From: Paralithodes platypus
Taxonomy: Eukaryota > Arthropoda > Malacostraca > Decapoda > Lithodidae
Direction of reading: 5' to 3'
Assembly: GCA_032716605.1 (NCBI GenBank)
Contig: CM064501.1
Coordinates: 24,008,514 to 24,072,513 of the forward strand
Length of the DNA: 64,000 nucleotides
Shown here: piece by piece, positions 32,635 through 44,368 of the stretch
Layout: every line of letters starts with the position of its first letter
How positions within the stretch are numbered: the stretch's first letter is position 1
Program-made: the position numbers and the translations under genes
Notes under the pieces: model-generated
Seen by the model: only the letters and a program-made list of their open reading frames with translations
The model's database searches: none
What the model was told of the DNA's origin: nothing

Positions 32635-33401
32635 CGTTAAAGTCTGAATCTAGGCTATTAACTCTCTAAACTATAAAGCAAACTAGTTACACAAATTAAT
32701 TTAAATTAAAATATGGGGCAATAGCATTGCCACTCCCAATTTGGAAACGGTCATTAGGCTACTAGCTGCAGTAGGATGAATTAATAAGACAAATTGACAA
32801 GTAGCAGAAACAAACTAGGGCTAGAGAAAGAAGGGTAAATGTAAAGAACTGACTAGTAATAAGTATTAGGCCTAGCCCAGCTGCCCATCCCACAATCATG
32901 AGGTCTGATGGCTGTCAATCGCTTAGGAATGAACAGAGACCGAACCCCATGACCGTAATTAGGCAACTAGGCTATAAAATTTAATTAAATGAGTCACATG
33001 AGAACCCTCCCCACCGGCAAAATTGAGAAAAGAGTCTCATATGGCCTAAAGGCTAAACTGAAAGTCACCAAGTAGGCTACCACGAACAGTGTCATCAAAA
33101 CAACCACAGACACTCAGTAGGCCTAACCACAAAAACCGCGAGAAATGGTAGCAAACCGTGACACCCTCACACACATAGCCCAGCAAAACACCAAACAAGG
33201 TAAGCAGCACCACGTCGAAAAAAATGGGAAACTAGTTCCCCCAAACTATAACAGTGACGGGGCGCCACCGAAAAAACACAGGGATAGCCAGGCAACATAA
33301 AAAAACGCAAGGGCATGACGCCCAACATCCATTTGGCAGCCATTTGTAACACCAAGCGAAAGCGGATGCAAACATAACACAATTACTGCAATAATGGAAG
33401 T

Positions 33402-33421
33402 ACTAGAGTTCGAAGGACCAT
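33402..33421 (-). promoter_or_regulatory. Primer binding site of the BEL/Pao element
   Basis: Four to five bases inside the 5' LTR on the minus strand lies TGGTCCTTCGAACTC, which begins with TGG, complementary to a tRNA 3' CCA. I could not assign the tRNA. Confidence 0.55.
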
Positions 33422-33425
33422 TATT

Positions 33426-34009
33426 TGTCGGGAATTTAGATAAAGAGGTTAAATTGCATATCACTGGTACATGAAATAACCCAACAAATAGTTTTAATAT
33501 AATTACCAACGACGTAGTCGATGGGTGTAATCCAGTCCCCCACACACGGCTAATTCAATTGCATGACATGTAGGAATGTTCACATAATACAATATCGATA
33601 CAATGAACTTAGCTTAGAGGACTGGTGATGTAGGACTGTTGTTATAGATTAATATTTGTAGCACATGGTGAACTGTGGGTTGAGTCAGAGCCGGGGGGGG
33701 GGGGGGGGAAGATGTTGGTTGTATTGTGTTGATTGAGAGACTAAAGGGCCGGCCTCCGATCGCTTCGCGAAATTACATATGGCTGCCGGCTCATGATAAT
33801 TATAACCCATAACTTGGTTTCATCATACATCTAGAGCTGATGTAGATATTTATACATTACAGTTTTATTTTAAGTATATTTAACCTATACTTAAGAATAA
33901 ACTACAATACACAAAGAACCAGCCAAAATCGTACAAGCGATACGATACCGCCAAATTCAAATGTCCTATTGGACCTAAAACTGTCGGGATCATTACCCTA
34001 TTCCCGACA
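33426..34009 (-). repeat. 5' LTR of the BEL/Pao element
   Basis: The second LTR, 584 bp. It differs from 26712-27276 mainly by a G-run expansion near 33695-33710 and an insertion near 33864-33880. About 800 bp between it and the gag start (32635-33425) is a non-coding leader. Confidence 0.95.
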
Positions 34010-35111
34010 CACATAACAAAACAAAAAATGGTGTTTAAGTGAGATAATTCCCCTCCATACCTTGTATCACTCCTCCACATGTGTCAAAGTCCCCTCCTTC
34101 CCCCCTTTCCTCCCCCCCTTCAATTATCACATACTTGTCCTCTTATTCCGGTCTAAGCCATGTTCATGTTGATAGAGACGGTGTAGAGTGTCTGAGAGTG
34201 TGAGTGAGTAAGACAATCTAGCTCCAGGCTTCGAGAAGGGAGGGTGTGGCCCGCCTCAGCTCCACACTTGATGAATGGCCGGTCGGCAATTTTTCGAGAT
34301 TTTGACCATCCAAACAATATTCCCACTTGTTTTATTGTTGTTACATGTTGCTATCTTCATATTAAACGTAAAATAGGCGCATATGAATAAGTAATAACGA
34401 TATTTATTGTAAAATTACGATTATAGGTGGGAATGGAGCCTAATATGTCCGCCCAGTTGTAAGGTGTCCATTACACATAACTCGCCGTTTTGGGGTTAAC
34501 TCATAAATTGCGAGCCTATGGTAGTTCAAACCCTCCCGCCAAGCAAATATATTTGGTTCTATTCTGATGAATACGTCATATGTAACATATATGTAATTAT
34601 TACCTATCCATATGCGCCTATTTTACTTTTAATATGAACATATGAACATTTAAAAGCAATGAAACAAGTGGGAATAGCATTTGGAGGGTGAAAAAGACGC
34701 ATTATTGCCGTAAGGTCGTATTATGAGGCGACAGTTGGGGGGACATAAATCCACCCTCTCCGAAGCGACACTGAGGCCTTACACTAGAAGTCTCTGTGTT
34801 GCAAGTATCTCTAGCTGACTCAACCGTGTTAAAGAGACCAGGAGGGGCAAATTTGTGCTGAAAATTACCCGATAAAAGGAGGAATAAGAGGAAAAATAGA
34901 TGATAATTGAGAAGGGGGGGGAGGGGGATGTATATGTAGGAGTGGTAGTAAGTAATGGAAGGGAGTTATCTCACCTAATCCCAAATTGCTTTGTTTTGAG
35001 TGCCACTGGTCGGGGTGTTTTCTAAGTTTTATTTATGCTTTGGATCTATTGAGGACAGTCGCAGTGCACCAGAAAAACCTCTATTGAGGACGGTTGCCGT
35101 TTATGGGTTAA

Positions 35112-35311
35112 GCGGTCCCCCTGTGATAGGGTTTTATCTGGCGATAGCAGTCCCCCTGGTATCTGAAAGGGGTCTTTCCAGGTGGATGGGACTCGATGGC
35201 TTTGACGGGCAACCCATCTAGGGGAATAAACACTAAACAAATTACTGATAGGTGACATGCTAATCGGTGCCACATACAGGTGGCGATCTCTATAACAGAA
35301 TAGAGAACAGA
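35112..35311. other. No gene recognised
   Basis: Continuation of the target site of the MITE; short internal repeat of GTCCCCCTG. No known element recognised. Confidence 0.4.
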
Positions 35312-35420
35312 GAACAATTGGACGATAGTTAAAGGGTTGAGAGTGGTCACCTTTCTTTGGGACAGGTTGAATGAGAGCAAACATACAGCAAGAAAGAACT
35401 ACGTTAGAGGAAAGACAGTT
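35312..35420 (-). pseudogene. Jockey-like LINE RT scrap
   Basis: The minus strand reads MFALIQPVPKKGDHSQPFNY and then RPIVLCSLF, the N-terminal RT block of the Jockey-like family. Only about 110 bases match. Confidence 0.6.
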
Positions 35421-36753
35421 CCGATGACCTTGGTGGATCCCGGCTACAAGTTCCTGTATGTGGATGTTGGTGCCCCTGTTCAGCATCATGTGATACAATT
35501 ATGAAAACCTGTATCATCAGCTGGCTGGTGTTTCTCTGTCTGTCTGCTCGCAAGATTTCTAAATTACTTGTCCGAAAGTTATGAGTCAGCACTCCTATTT
35601 AATTCCCGAGTAAATATTATATTTCTTGATTAAGGTAGTTTTCTACACCCAGTACTAAGGATCTTAGTAATGTATAGTGTTTTCTGTGATAATGTTTTGA
35701 AATAATAATAATGACACAAAAACAATATCTCCCCTTCTTCACTCTGACCGCACTATCGTCACTTCCTCTCATGACAAAGCGGAACTCTTTGCCCAAACTT
35801 TCACAAAAACTCCACCTTAGACGATTCTTGTAATATTCCTCCCTCTCACTTACTTATGCCAAATATCCTAATCTCTTCTAAAGATGTACTTACTGCCCTC
35901 TCTGGAATTAATACTAAGAAAGCGTACGGTCCTGTTGGTGTACCTCCTGTTGTATTAAAAAACAGTGCTTCCGTGCTGACTCCATTACTAGGCAAATTCT
36001 TCCGTCTCTGTCTCTCCTCAAACATCTTCCCTTCTTGCTGGAAGTTTGCTCTCATTCAACCTGTCCCAAAGAAGGGTGACCGCTTTCAACCATCCAACTA
36101 TCGTCCAATTGCTCTCATTTTTTGCATCTTCAAAGTTTTTAAAACTAATCTTACACCAACATTTCTTAAGCATCTCTCTTCTCATAATCTAATCTCATAT
36201 CGCCAGTATAGCTTCCTTAGGGATTGCTCTACTGGTGATCTTCTTTCATATCTTACTAATTATTGGTAATCCTCTTTTTGATACTTCGGTGAGACCATTT
36301 CTATTGTGCGAAACATATTGAAGGCCTTTGATAGAGTCTGGTACAATTATCTAATTTCTAAACTACCCTCCTTCGGTTTCCATTCCTTCATCTGTGACTT
36401 TATCTCTAATTTCCTTTCTGGCAATTCCATAGCTGCGGTTGTGGAAGGTCATCCTTCAATAAGCCCAAATGGTGGAATAAAGATATTTCAAACTGTCTGC
36501 TTGCTAAATAGTTTGCTAATGATAGATTAAAATCCTTACAAAATGACGAAGAACGGGTGAAATTTGTAGAGCTACGACGCAAAGCCAAAAAGTTAAATAA
36601 GCAAAGTAAAAAGACCCTGGAGTTTCATGTTGCGAATCAAAGTAAAACAAACCCGAAATAATTATATAGTTATATCAGAAAGAAAAAGTAGTTACTTCAA
36701 CTGTTGGACCGTTAGTCGATGAAAATGGAGAATACACCAAAGACGAAGTACAA

Positions 36754-38860
36754 ATGAGTAATGCCCTCAATACCTTCTTTGCATCAGTTTTTACAACGGA
36801 AGACCTCAGTGATATCCCTACACCATCGCCGATTCAGATTGATAATTCAGATGTTCTAAGCAATATCACCATTACAGAGAGAGAAGTATTGAATTGTTTA
36901 GATAAACTCAAGGTAAATAAAACGCCTGGACCTGATAAAATCTCACCTAGAGCCCTAAAGGAAGCTAAGGATGAGCTCTCCAAACCATTGACATTGCTAT
37001 TTAATAAATCCTTGCAGTCTGGAAATATGCCTGATCAGTGGAAGCTAGCCAACGTAACACCGATATTAAAAAAAGGCAGCAAATCCCTACCCAGTAACTA
37101 TCGTCCAATTAGCTTAACTTCAATTGTATGTAAAATTTTAGAAACACTCATAAGAGACAGACTCGTAAATGACTTAGAGGAAAATAACATACTTAAAGAT
37201 ACTCAGCATGGCTTTCGTAAAAAAAACGTTCCTATTTAACAAACCTCTTAAACTTCTTCCATGATATCCTCAACCTCTATGATGAGAGTAAAGCTGTAGA
37301 TATTTTATACCTTGATTTTCAAAAGGCCTTTGACAAAGTTCCCCACAAACGTTTACTGCTAAAACTAAAAGCGCATGGAATACAAGATGGTGTGTTGAAA
37401 TGGATAGAAAATTGGCTCAGCGACAGAAAGCAAAGAGTAGTCATAAACGTTAAGGCATCTAAATGGACCAATGTAAGTAGCGGGGTACCCCAGGGATCGG
37501 TACTAGGACCAATTCTCTTTCTAATTTACATCAACGACATAGATGAGGGTCTCACCTGTACAATCTCAAAATTTGCTGACGATACAAAAATTGCAAATAG
37601 CGTACTCTCAAAAGAACAAGTTGACGATATGCAACACAATCTAGATAAGTTGTCATGTTGGGCCCAAATTTGGCAAATGAGTTTCAATGCGGATAAATGT
37701 AAAGTACTACATATCGGATACCAAAATAAGAAAGCAAACTATTTGATGAATGGCACTCAGCTTAACCCTTCCTCCCCGGGCTGTCTTACCAAATGACGGT
37801 CGCCCCTACCCGGGCGATATGGATGAAAAACGTCTAGGCCTAGGCTACCGTATTTATGTATATTTTCACTGCTAGAACTTTCCCACTCATCTATAATTGT
37901 AGTGCGGTTTTCAATCTGTATTTTGGCATTGAGTAGAGCTCTGTAAGTCAACTGGTTCAGTTGTGATGACGATTTCAGTGGAGCCAATATTGCAGAGATG
38001 TTGCCAATATGGGGGCTTTTTAGACACAAATTTCGTCATGACGTCAGAACAATAACATTGAGGAGTCTTCTCCTTCTTGTTTTCGGAGGTGCGGTGACGA
38101 ACGCTTGGGTTTGTTGACATACGTCGTACGCACGGCGTTCGGACCAAGCTTAATTAGGCTATTAAGCTCATGCCTTAGATAAGGCATACCGGGTAGCGGC
38201 CCTTCTTTCGTGCTGTCCTTACCTAAGGCAGACCGGGTAGGAAGGGTTTAGAATGTAAACAGAGAAACCGATCTGGGAGTAACAATATCGAGTAACCTAA
38301 AACCGAGTCAACAATGTTCAGAAGTTGTTAAGAAGGCAAACAAAATAATTGGCTTTATAGGTAGGTCATTTGAACATAAATCAAAAGACGTTATCCTAAC
38401 CCTTTACAATTCCTTAGTCCGCCCTCTTCTTGAATACTGCGTTCAATCCTGGTGCCCTTATTACCAAAAAGATATAGACAAGCTAGAATGAGTTCAACGT
38501 AGAGTTACCAAAATGATACCTAGCCTAAAGAACAAATCATACGAGGAGCGTCTTAGAGAATTAAATCTATTTCCTTTAACCCAGCGCAGATTAAGAGGCG
38601 ACTTAATTCAAGTGTTCAAAATCATCAAAGGCATCGACAATATGAACTGTAGTAAGTACTTCACTATCGACCAATCTAATTACACGCGGGGAAACGGTTG
38701 CAAAATTATTGGTAAATCTTTTAACTCACACGAAGCTAAGAATTTCTTTTTCAATCGAGTTGTCAACTTATGGAATGAGCTTCCCCGAGATGTCATAGAC
38801 TGCAGCACCGTTGATTCATTTAAACTTCGCCTAGACAAATATCTCGCATCAAACCTGTGA
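36754..38860 (+). pseudogene. CR1-like reverse transcriptase, interrupted by a MITE
   Basis: Nearly the whole RT domain is readable: NKTPGPDKISPRALKEAKDE, NYRPISLTSIVCKILET, TQHGFRKK (frame change at about 37238 in a run of A), YLDFQKAFDKVPH, KWIENWLSDRKQRVV, SGVPQGSVLGPILFLIYIND, the catalytic KFADDTKI, and WQMSFNADKCKVLHIGYQ. The MITE breaks it after MNGTQL. The tail resumes at 38251 and ends DKYLASNL at 38860, with a stop near 38491. It is the best-preserved RT of this family here, but 5'-truncated. Confidence 0.88.
37762..38250. mobile_element. TTAA MITE, family 6, nested in a CR1 LINE
   Basis: Left border TTAA (37762-37765), right border TTTA (38247-38250, one change). Ends CCCTTCCTCCCCGGGCTGTC and, reversed, CCCTTCCTACCCGGTCTGCC. 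An internal inverted pair GGGCGATATGG/TACCGGGTAG region is present. It interrupts the codons for NGTQL in the CR1 RT tail; family 7 at 43720 hit the very same TTAA in another CR1 copy. Confidence 0.85.
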
Positions 38861-40085
38861 CTGACTGCGTTTGTAAATGAATAACTTTATTTTATCCTCC
38901 CCTCAGTTACTAACCCATCTGTCCCCTACTAACTTCCTAATCCTGCCACGGACATTAGTTCCAGGGCAGTAGTTCCCTTTCCAATGTTCCCTTACCCACT
39001 CTAAACCACTGTTTGGTCACTTGATCCTCAGGGTTTTGGAGGACAAGTAGCCTAGAAGGGTCACTAGAACTGTTGTTGCTTGATTTCCTTTGTATTTCAC
39101 TTCCTCAGCCTATCAACTTCGATGTTCCTTAGGGTTCTGTCCTATCTACAAATTATATTTATAATATTCATTAATGATCTTCTCAACTGCACCTCCAATC
39201 CTATCCATTCATATGCTGATGACTCTACCTTACACTATTAAACTAGTTTTTCAGAATGCCCTACCAAGCAATCACTCAACAATTCATGTGATGAAGCCAT
39301 AAAACATTTATCTTCTGACCTATCAACCATATCCAATTGGGGCAGAGAACATTTTGTTTTCTCCATTTACCTACCTGTCAAGAACTCCCACAGTTCTATC
39401 CCTTATACTTCAACAATACACAAATCAACCCTTCATCTTCTCGCAGTATTCTCGGTGTATCTTTTTCTTTTGAGCTCTCTTGGAAAGTCCGTATTACCAC
39501 TTTTGCTAAAACAGCTTCCCAGAAGCTGTGTGTGCTTAACCTTCTCCGGGGGTTCTTTACCCCGGTACAGCTTCTTGCTCTGTACAGGGGCACAGTGCGT
39601 CAATGTATTAAATTTTGTTCGCATGTGTGGGGAGGATCCTATCACACAGCACTTCATGAAAAAGTAGAAAAGAATGCCTTTCGTCTCATTAACACACATC
39701 CACTCACCGACTTTTTGCAATCTCTCTCTCTCTCTTCGCCGCATTGTTGCATCTCTCTCACTATTCTGCCACTATTACAATAATCAGTATTCGTCAGAGC
39801 TCTCTCAGAATATACCACCTCCTCTACGTAGACTACGTAGCACTTGTCTTGCAACACAATCCCACCCCAACTGTGTGCAACTCTCCAACCCAGTGAAATG
39901 ATATTCCCAATCTTTCTCCTATTCAACAGTTGAGCTCTGGAACTCTCGCTCTGAATCCATCTGTCCCTTATCCTATGAACTATATTGCTTCAAACTCAGC
40001 TTGTCCAGGCATTTTGGCTTGTACATTCCTTGATTTTGGCCCTGTCACTCTTACAACTCTGGGGGAGGCACTCGTCACAGGCAGA

Positions 40086-40629
40086 AAACAGAAAACAATG
40101 AACACACAAACAAACAAAATACAAATTCATACACATCTAGATCATCCAGGAGAAGACCCAGAGACCAGGGTCACCAAGGTCCCTCCAGCACTTCCCCGGC
40201 CCTCGACCACCCGGAGAGGTTCCGATCTTGGCAGGCAGACATGCAGCCGAGCGAAACCACAAGCCCGCCCACCACACTTCCAGGCGCACTATTCATATAA
40301 ACTGTCTCCCCGGGCCAGGCGCCTGATTGACTATTATCTAGTCCAACTTGCGCCCGACCCCTTCCCCCAAATGACCACGTGTTCACTCATCTATTCATAT
40401 GCATTCTCCATTCATTCCTGTTTATTACCACTTCCCTTGCTTGATCTATAGTCATTCCTCTATACTGTATACAGTATATGTATCATATAGCAACCTGTGA
40501 AAAGTATGTTTCAATATAGCTACGGAATGGTTATGTAATTAATTGCAGGTATACTGAATATAGTTATAATATTATGGAATTGAACATATATTTGTAGAAA
40601 GTTGACCATATACAAGTTGGGGTCAATAA
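40086..40629. other. GC-richer interval, no gene recognised
   Basis: After the Jockey 3' end comes a block with higher GC (about 40140-40370). The Jockey tail frame runs on through it to 40451, but nothing in the added part resembles a known protein. An AT-rich stretch follows. Confidence 0.45.
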
Positions 40630-41277
40630 ATAACCCCTTTTGTACAAGCGACGTTTATTTTATTTTATGCTAGCTATATTTAGACAATTTTGTGCAGTTT
40701 CAGAGGGCGCTATGATAGCAAAAAAGGGTTAATTAAAACAAATCGAAGCTTGTTAATTGTTGGAGGGCCTTCTTAACCCACTGAGCCACAGGCAATATAA
40801 TATAAATGTACACCCCAGGACCAGCAAGTTGTAATATTTGTTTCTTTCCAGAAAACACTAGGAATTGGTTAGAAATGAAGGAAAAATAACAAAAAAAAAC
40901 GATCCCCTAGATCATTAAGGGGTCCCACGGGGCGCCCGAAAGTCGGAATTACAAGAGGTGAAATGTGTAGGCAAAAACATGCAAAAACAGGTTTTTGCAT
41001 GCTCACGCGTAAGCGGCTGGACTTTGAGGGTTTTTCATCCATTGGCATTGTTGCGTGGGATACTTACACAGTTCCCATACAAATCTAAGCCCTCTAGGTG
41101 CCATAGGAGCGGAGTAATTAACCGCGATGCACCCTTTGCGGCGCTGGGGTTTAGCGTTACATACATTGCCGACGCATCACGTGCGTCGCTGGTATCCAGT
41201 GGGTTAAACTGAGAACAAATCGTGTAATAGTAACCAGCATAAAATTATAAGGATGGCACTGGTACTGAACAGGTTAA
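40630..41277. mobile_element. TTAA MITE, family 3, containing another MITE
   Basis: Left end ATAACCCCTTTTGTACAAGC (TTAA decayed to ATAA), right end TTAA at 41274-41277 with reversed end CCTGTTCAGTACCAGTGCC. The middle is interrupted by the family 1 element at 40773-41207; on excision the two parts join at TTAA. Confidence 0.68.
40773..41207. mobile_element. TTAA MITE, family 1, nested in family 3
   Basis: TTAA at 40773-40776 and 41204-41207; ends CCCACTGAGCCACAGG and, reversed, CCCACTGGATACCAGCGACG. The interior (about 40980-41100) matches 4620-4725. It is a second copy of the family inserted in the CR1 at 4400. Confidence 0.82.
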
Positions 41278-41624
41278 AGTTGGCTGTTTTACCCAGGTAG
41301 TCGATGTTATCTTCGTGTATTACACGAGTGGATGAGAATGAGGGCTAGTATGCCCTAGGTTACTCGTCGCACCAGTGACAATTTGATAGTTTTATAGTTA
41401 ATAATTATTACTATGATATTATTGCTTGCTATGCATTATTGCACATCAGTTTGTATTTGTGGCATTTATGGGTGTACGGTACACGATTTTAGGTGTCACT
41501 TGCACTTACTATTATGGTATTATTTACTATTATCATAATATTACTTGTTATTCATTCTTATGTGTCATTTTCACATACTAATAGTGTCGTATCTGGTGGC
41601 AAGGGTAGCGCACTTCCAGCTCAC

Positions 41625-42064
41625 TTACAGGACGTTTTTCACTCTCATCATCACTATTGTCACTATCCCTGGCACTACACATTCAAGCTCTTCAATATCG
41701 GATAAATCTTTATGATCAAATTCACTTAGAACTCTCAAAACATCACCAGGACTTAGAATGTCATTCGTTTTAACTTTCTTCTCATTATTCTTAGGCGTAC
41801 GTGTTGGTTGAGCCGTGGCAGAGTTAGGCACAGAATTGGACACAGGCTTTTCATTGTTTTCCAATGTATCCATGATGGCGGACCGATAACCACTGACGTT
41901 GCGTCATAGTGCGAGCGTGGGTGCGCTGCAAGCGCCCTCGTAACAACAAAAAGAACCCGCGATCTTCAAAATCTTATATTTGATGCGCGGGAGTATAAGA
42001 GGCCTACGTCCGCGGTGGAAGTTCTGAGTGGCGTATAAGAGGCCAACCGAGGTGGAAGGGTTAA
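41625..42064 (-). pseudogene. piggyBac-like element, 5' end with transposase N-terminus
   Basis: On the minus strand, TTAA (42061-42064) is followed by CCCTTCCACCTCGGTTGGCC, about 190 bases of leader, and an ATG at 41873. The short frame starts MDTLENN and is Ser/Asn/Lys-rich, then acidic (LSEFDHKDLSDIEELE), like the acidic N-termini of piggyBac transposases. It resembles the start at 54229 (MDTRENN). No catalytic domain remains and a matching far end was not found, so this is a deleted element. Assignment rests on the TTAA/CCC terminus and the acidic N-terminus. Confidence 0.55.
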
Positions 42065-43512
42065 AGGGCCTCCAGCTATTAACAGGTTTCGAACTATCTC
42101 ACTTGACCCATTTTTCTACATCAGATCATTCTTATTCGCCTATTAACAATGATGATCTAAACCAATCATGGAGATTTATCACCTCCAGTTACTCAAATGC
42201 AGTATATGAGTGTATACCATTAAAAAAACGAATATCAGTACATATTGATAGGCCTAAGTGGTGAAATAAAGACATTGCGGATTCTCTGCTTGCTAAAAAG
42301 AATGCTCATGATGGATAAAAAATCTCTGATGAAAACAAAGTGATATTTGTAGATTTATGACCCAAAGCCAAAAAGTTAATCAAACAAAGTAATAACACGC
42401 TTGAATTACATATTGCATATCAGAGTAAAACAAACCCGAAATAATTTTATACTTACATAAGGAAGAAGAAAGTAGTGACTTCAACAATTGGACCGTTAGT
42501 AGATGAAAAAGGAGATTACAATAAAGATAAAGCAAAAATGAGTAACGCTCTCAATACCTTCTTTGCATATTTTTGTTTACAACAGAAGACCTTAATAATA
42601 TCCCTACAGTATCGCTGATTCAGATTGATAATTCTGATGTTCTAAGCAATATCACGATTACAGAGAGAGAAGTATTGATATGTTTAGATAAACTCAAGGT
42701 AAATAAATCGCCTGGACCTGATACAATCCCACCCAGAGTTCTAAAGGAAGCTTAGGATGAGTTTTCCAAACCACTGACATTGCTATTCAATAAATCCTTG
42801 CAGTCTGGAACTATGCCTAATTAGTGGAAGCTCGCCAACGTAGCACCGATATTATAAAAAGGCAGCAAATCCTTACCCAGTAACTATCGTCCAATTAGCT
42901 TAACCTCAGTTGTATGTAAAATGCTAGAAACACTCATAAGAGACAGACTCGTAAATCACTTAGAGGAAAATAACATACTTAAAGATACTCAACACGACTT
43001 TTGTAACAAATGTTCCTGCTTAATAAACCTCTTAGACTTCTTCCACAATATCCTCAACCTCTATGATGAGAGTAAAGCTGTAGATATTATATACCATGAT
43101 TTTCAAAAGACCTTTGACAAAGTTCCCCTCAAACATTTACTGCTAAAACTAAAAGCGCATGGAATACAAGACGGTGTGTTGAAATGGTTAGAACAATGGG
43201 TCAGCAACAGAAAGCAAAGAGTAGTCATAAACAGTAAAGCATCCAAATGAACCAATGTAACTAGCGGGGTACCCCACGGATCAGTACTAGGACCAATTAT
43301 CTTTCTAATTTACATCAACGACATAGATGAGGGTCTCACCTGTACAATCTCAAAGTTTGCTAATAATACAAACATTGCAAATAACGTAATCTCAAAAGAA
43401 CAGGTTGACGATATGCAACACAATCTAGATAAGTTGTCATGTTGCGCCCAAATTTGGCAAAATGAGTTTCAATGCGGATAAATGTAAAGTACTACATAAT
43501 ATGTAGTCAATG

Positions 43513-43720
43513 TAGCCAATTATTTTGTTTGCTTTCTTAACAACTTCTGAATATCGTTGACTCGGTTTTAGGTTACTCGATAGTGTTACTCCCAAATCAG
43601 TTTCTCTGTCTATACTTTTAAGCTGGGTGCCATTCATCGAATAGTTTGCTTTCTCATTTCGGTTTCTTATATAAGAAACCGAAATGAGAAAGCAAACTAT
43701 TCGATGAATGGCACCCAGCT
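43513..43720. repeat. Foldback within CR1, with a perfect palindrome core
   Basis: The bases 43621-43721 form an uninterrupted palindrome of about 100 bp centred on TATATA near 43671, one arm ending AAGCTGGGTGCCATTC and the other its complement. The left arm continues as an inverted copy of the CR1 sequence that follows in direct orientation at 44369-44476, past the MITE. Both arms carry the same CR1 codons (NGTQL, DRETDLGV). Confidence 0.9.
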
Positions 43721-44368
43721 TAACCTGACAAGCGCGAAATAGACCTAGGGGCTAGGGTAGTTATTTGTGCATTTCTAGCCTTGGATTCTGACAGAATTCG
43801 TTATATTTACAATATAGAGCATTATTTGTTTTCGGTATGCTTTTATTTTACATATATGATGTATATATGAACCTTCAAGAGTGCTAAAATAAGTGGGAAA
43901 AGCATTTGGGTGGTGAAAAACGAAGATATTGGCCACCCGGTCATAATCTCAGGCGAGAGAGAGCCACAGGCAACCCTCCCCTCTCGCTGTCTGTGAGGTA
44001 ACTGAGACGAGCGGGGCGGTGTGGGCCGGTGTCTGGGTGTTACATAACGATCTTTTCTGCAACCCACTTGTGCTACATTATCGCGGGAGAGAAAAATAAC
44101 CGATAAATGATGATAATAATAAGAAAAATAGGTGATAATTGAGGAGGGGAGGGAGGGGGGAATAAGGTGGGGAAGGAGGGGAGGGGGGTGGGTGAGATTT
44201 ACATGGATGAGTACTGGAGGGGAATTATCTCACCTAGAGACAAATTCCTTTGTTTTGATAGGCCCTTTTTTTTTTTTGGAAGGTTTTTTTTATGGTCTTG
44301 CTTCCGTGAGGCCCATCGCGTTCCCTATAGGAAGCCTTCCGTGAGGCCTATCGCGCTTGCCGGGTTAA
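43720..44368. mobile_element. TTAA MITE, family 7, nested in a CR1 LINE
   Basis: TTAA at 43720-43723 and 44365-44368; ends CCTGACAAGCGCGA and, reversed, CCCGGCAAGCGCGATAGG. The same element in opposite orientation is at 57720-58367. Contains G-rich and T-run stretches; open frames on it are not conserved. Confidence 0.9.

Larger units (their letters stand above)
26712..34009 (-). mobile_element. Complete BEL/Pao LTR retrotransposon
   Basis: A full 7,298-bp element with LTRs of 565 and 584 bp, flanked by the exact 5-bp duplication CACAT (26707-26711 and 34010-34014). Read leftwards: 5' LTR, primer binding site, leader, gag, protease, RT, RNase H, integrase, purine-rich tract, 3' LTR, the usual BEL/Pao order. 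The LTRs differ at only a few sites besides a G-run and a small indel, so the insertion is recent. Frame breaks in pol argue against autonomy, although some may be assembly errors. Confidence 0.95.
26601..35111. mobile_element. TTAA MITE, family 5, split by the BEL element
   Basis: TTAA at 26601-26604 and 35108-35111. The left end CCCATAAATGGCGAGCGTCC matches the reversed right end CCCATAAACGGCAACCGTCC. Without the BEL element and its duplication the MITE is about 1.2 kb (26601-26711 plus 34015-35111). Its interior shares motifs with family 7 (for example AAGTGGGAATAGCATTTGG near 34670 and GATAATTCCCCTCC near 34043). It is non-coding. Confidence 0.82.
36459..39095 (+). mobile_element. CR1-like LINE, 5'-truncated, inserted in the Jockey copy
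   Basis: Homology to the CR1 family at 19528-26030 begins in the endonuclease-RT linker (KPKWWNKDISNCLLA) and runs to the 3' terminus. A 4-bp duplication TTCA (36455-36458 and 39096-39099) is visible but too short to be certain. The copy contains the TTAA MITE at 37762-38250. Confidence 0.87.
35700..40085 (+). mobile_element. Jockey-like LINE copy split by a CR1 insertion
   Basis: The first part (35700-36458) encodes the RT start (NTKKAYGPVGVPPVVLKN, ALIQPVPKKGD, LKAFDRVWYNYLISKLPS, FLSGNSIAAVVEGH). The second part (39096-40085) resumes with VPxGSVLSTNYIYNIHxxDLL, SYADDSTLHY, the ILGVSFSFELSWKV block, the GTVRQCIKFCSHVWGGS block and the 3' untranslated end. The gap holds the CR1 copy 36459-39095. 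Several stops and frame changes occur in both parts. Confidence 0.82.
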
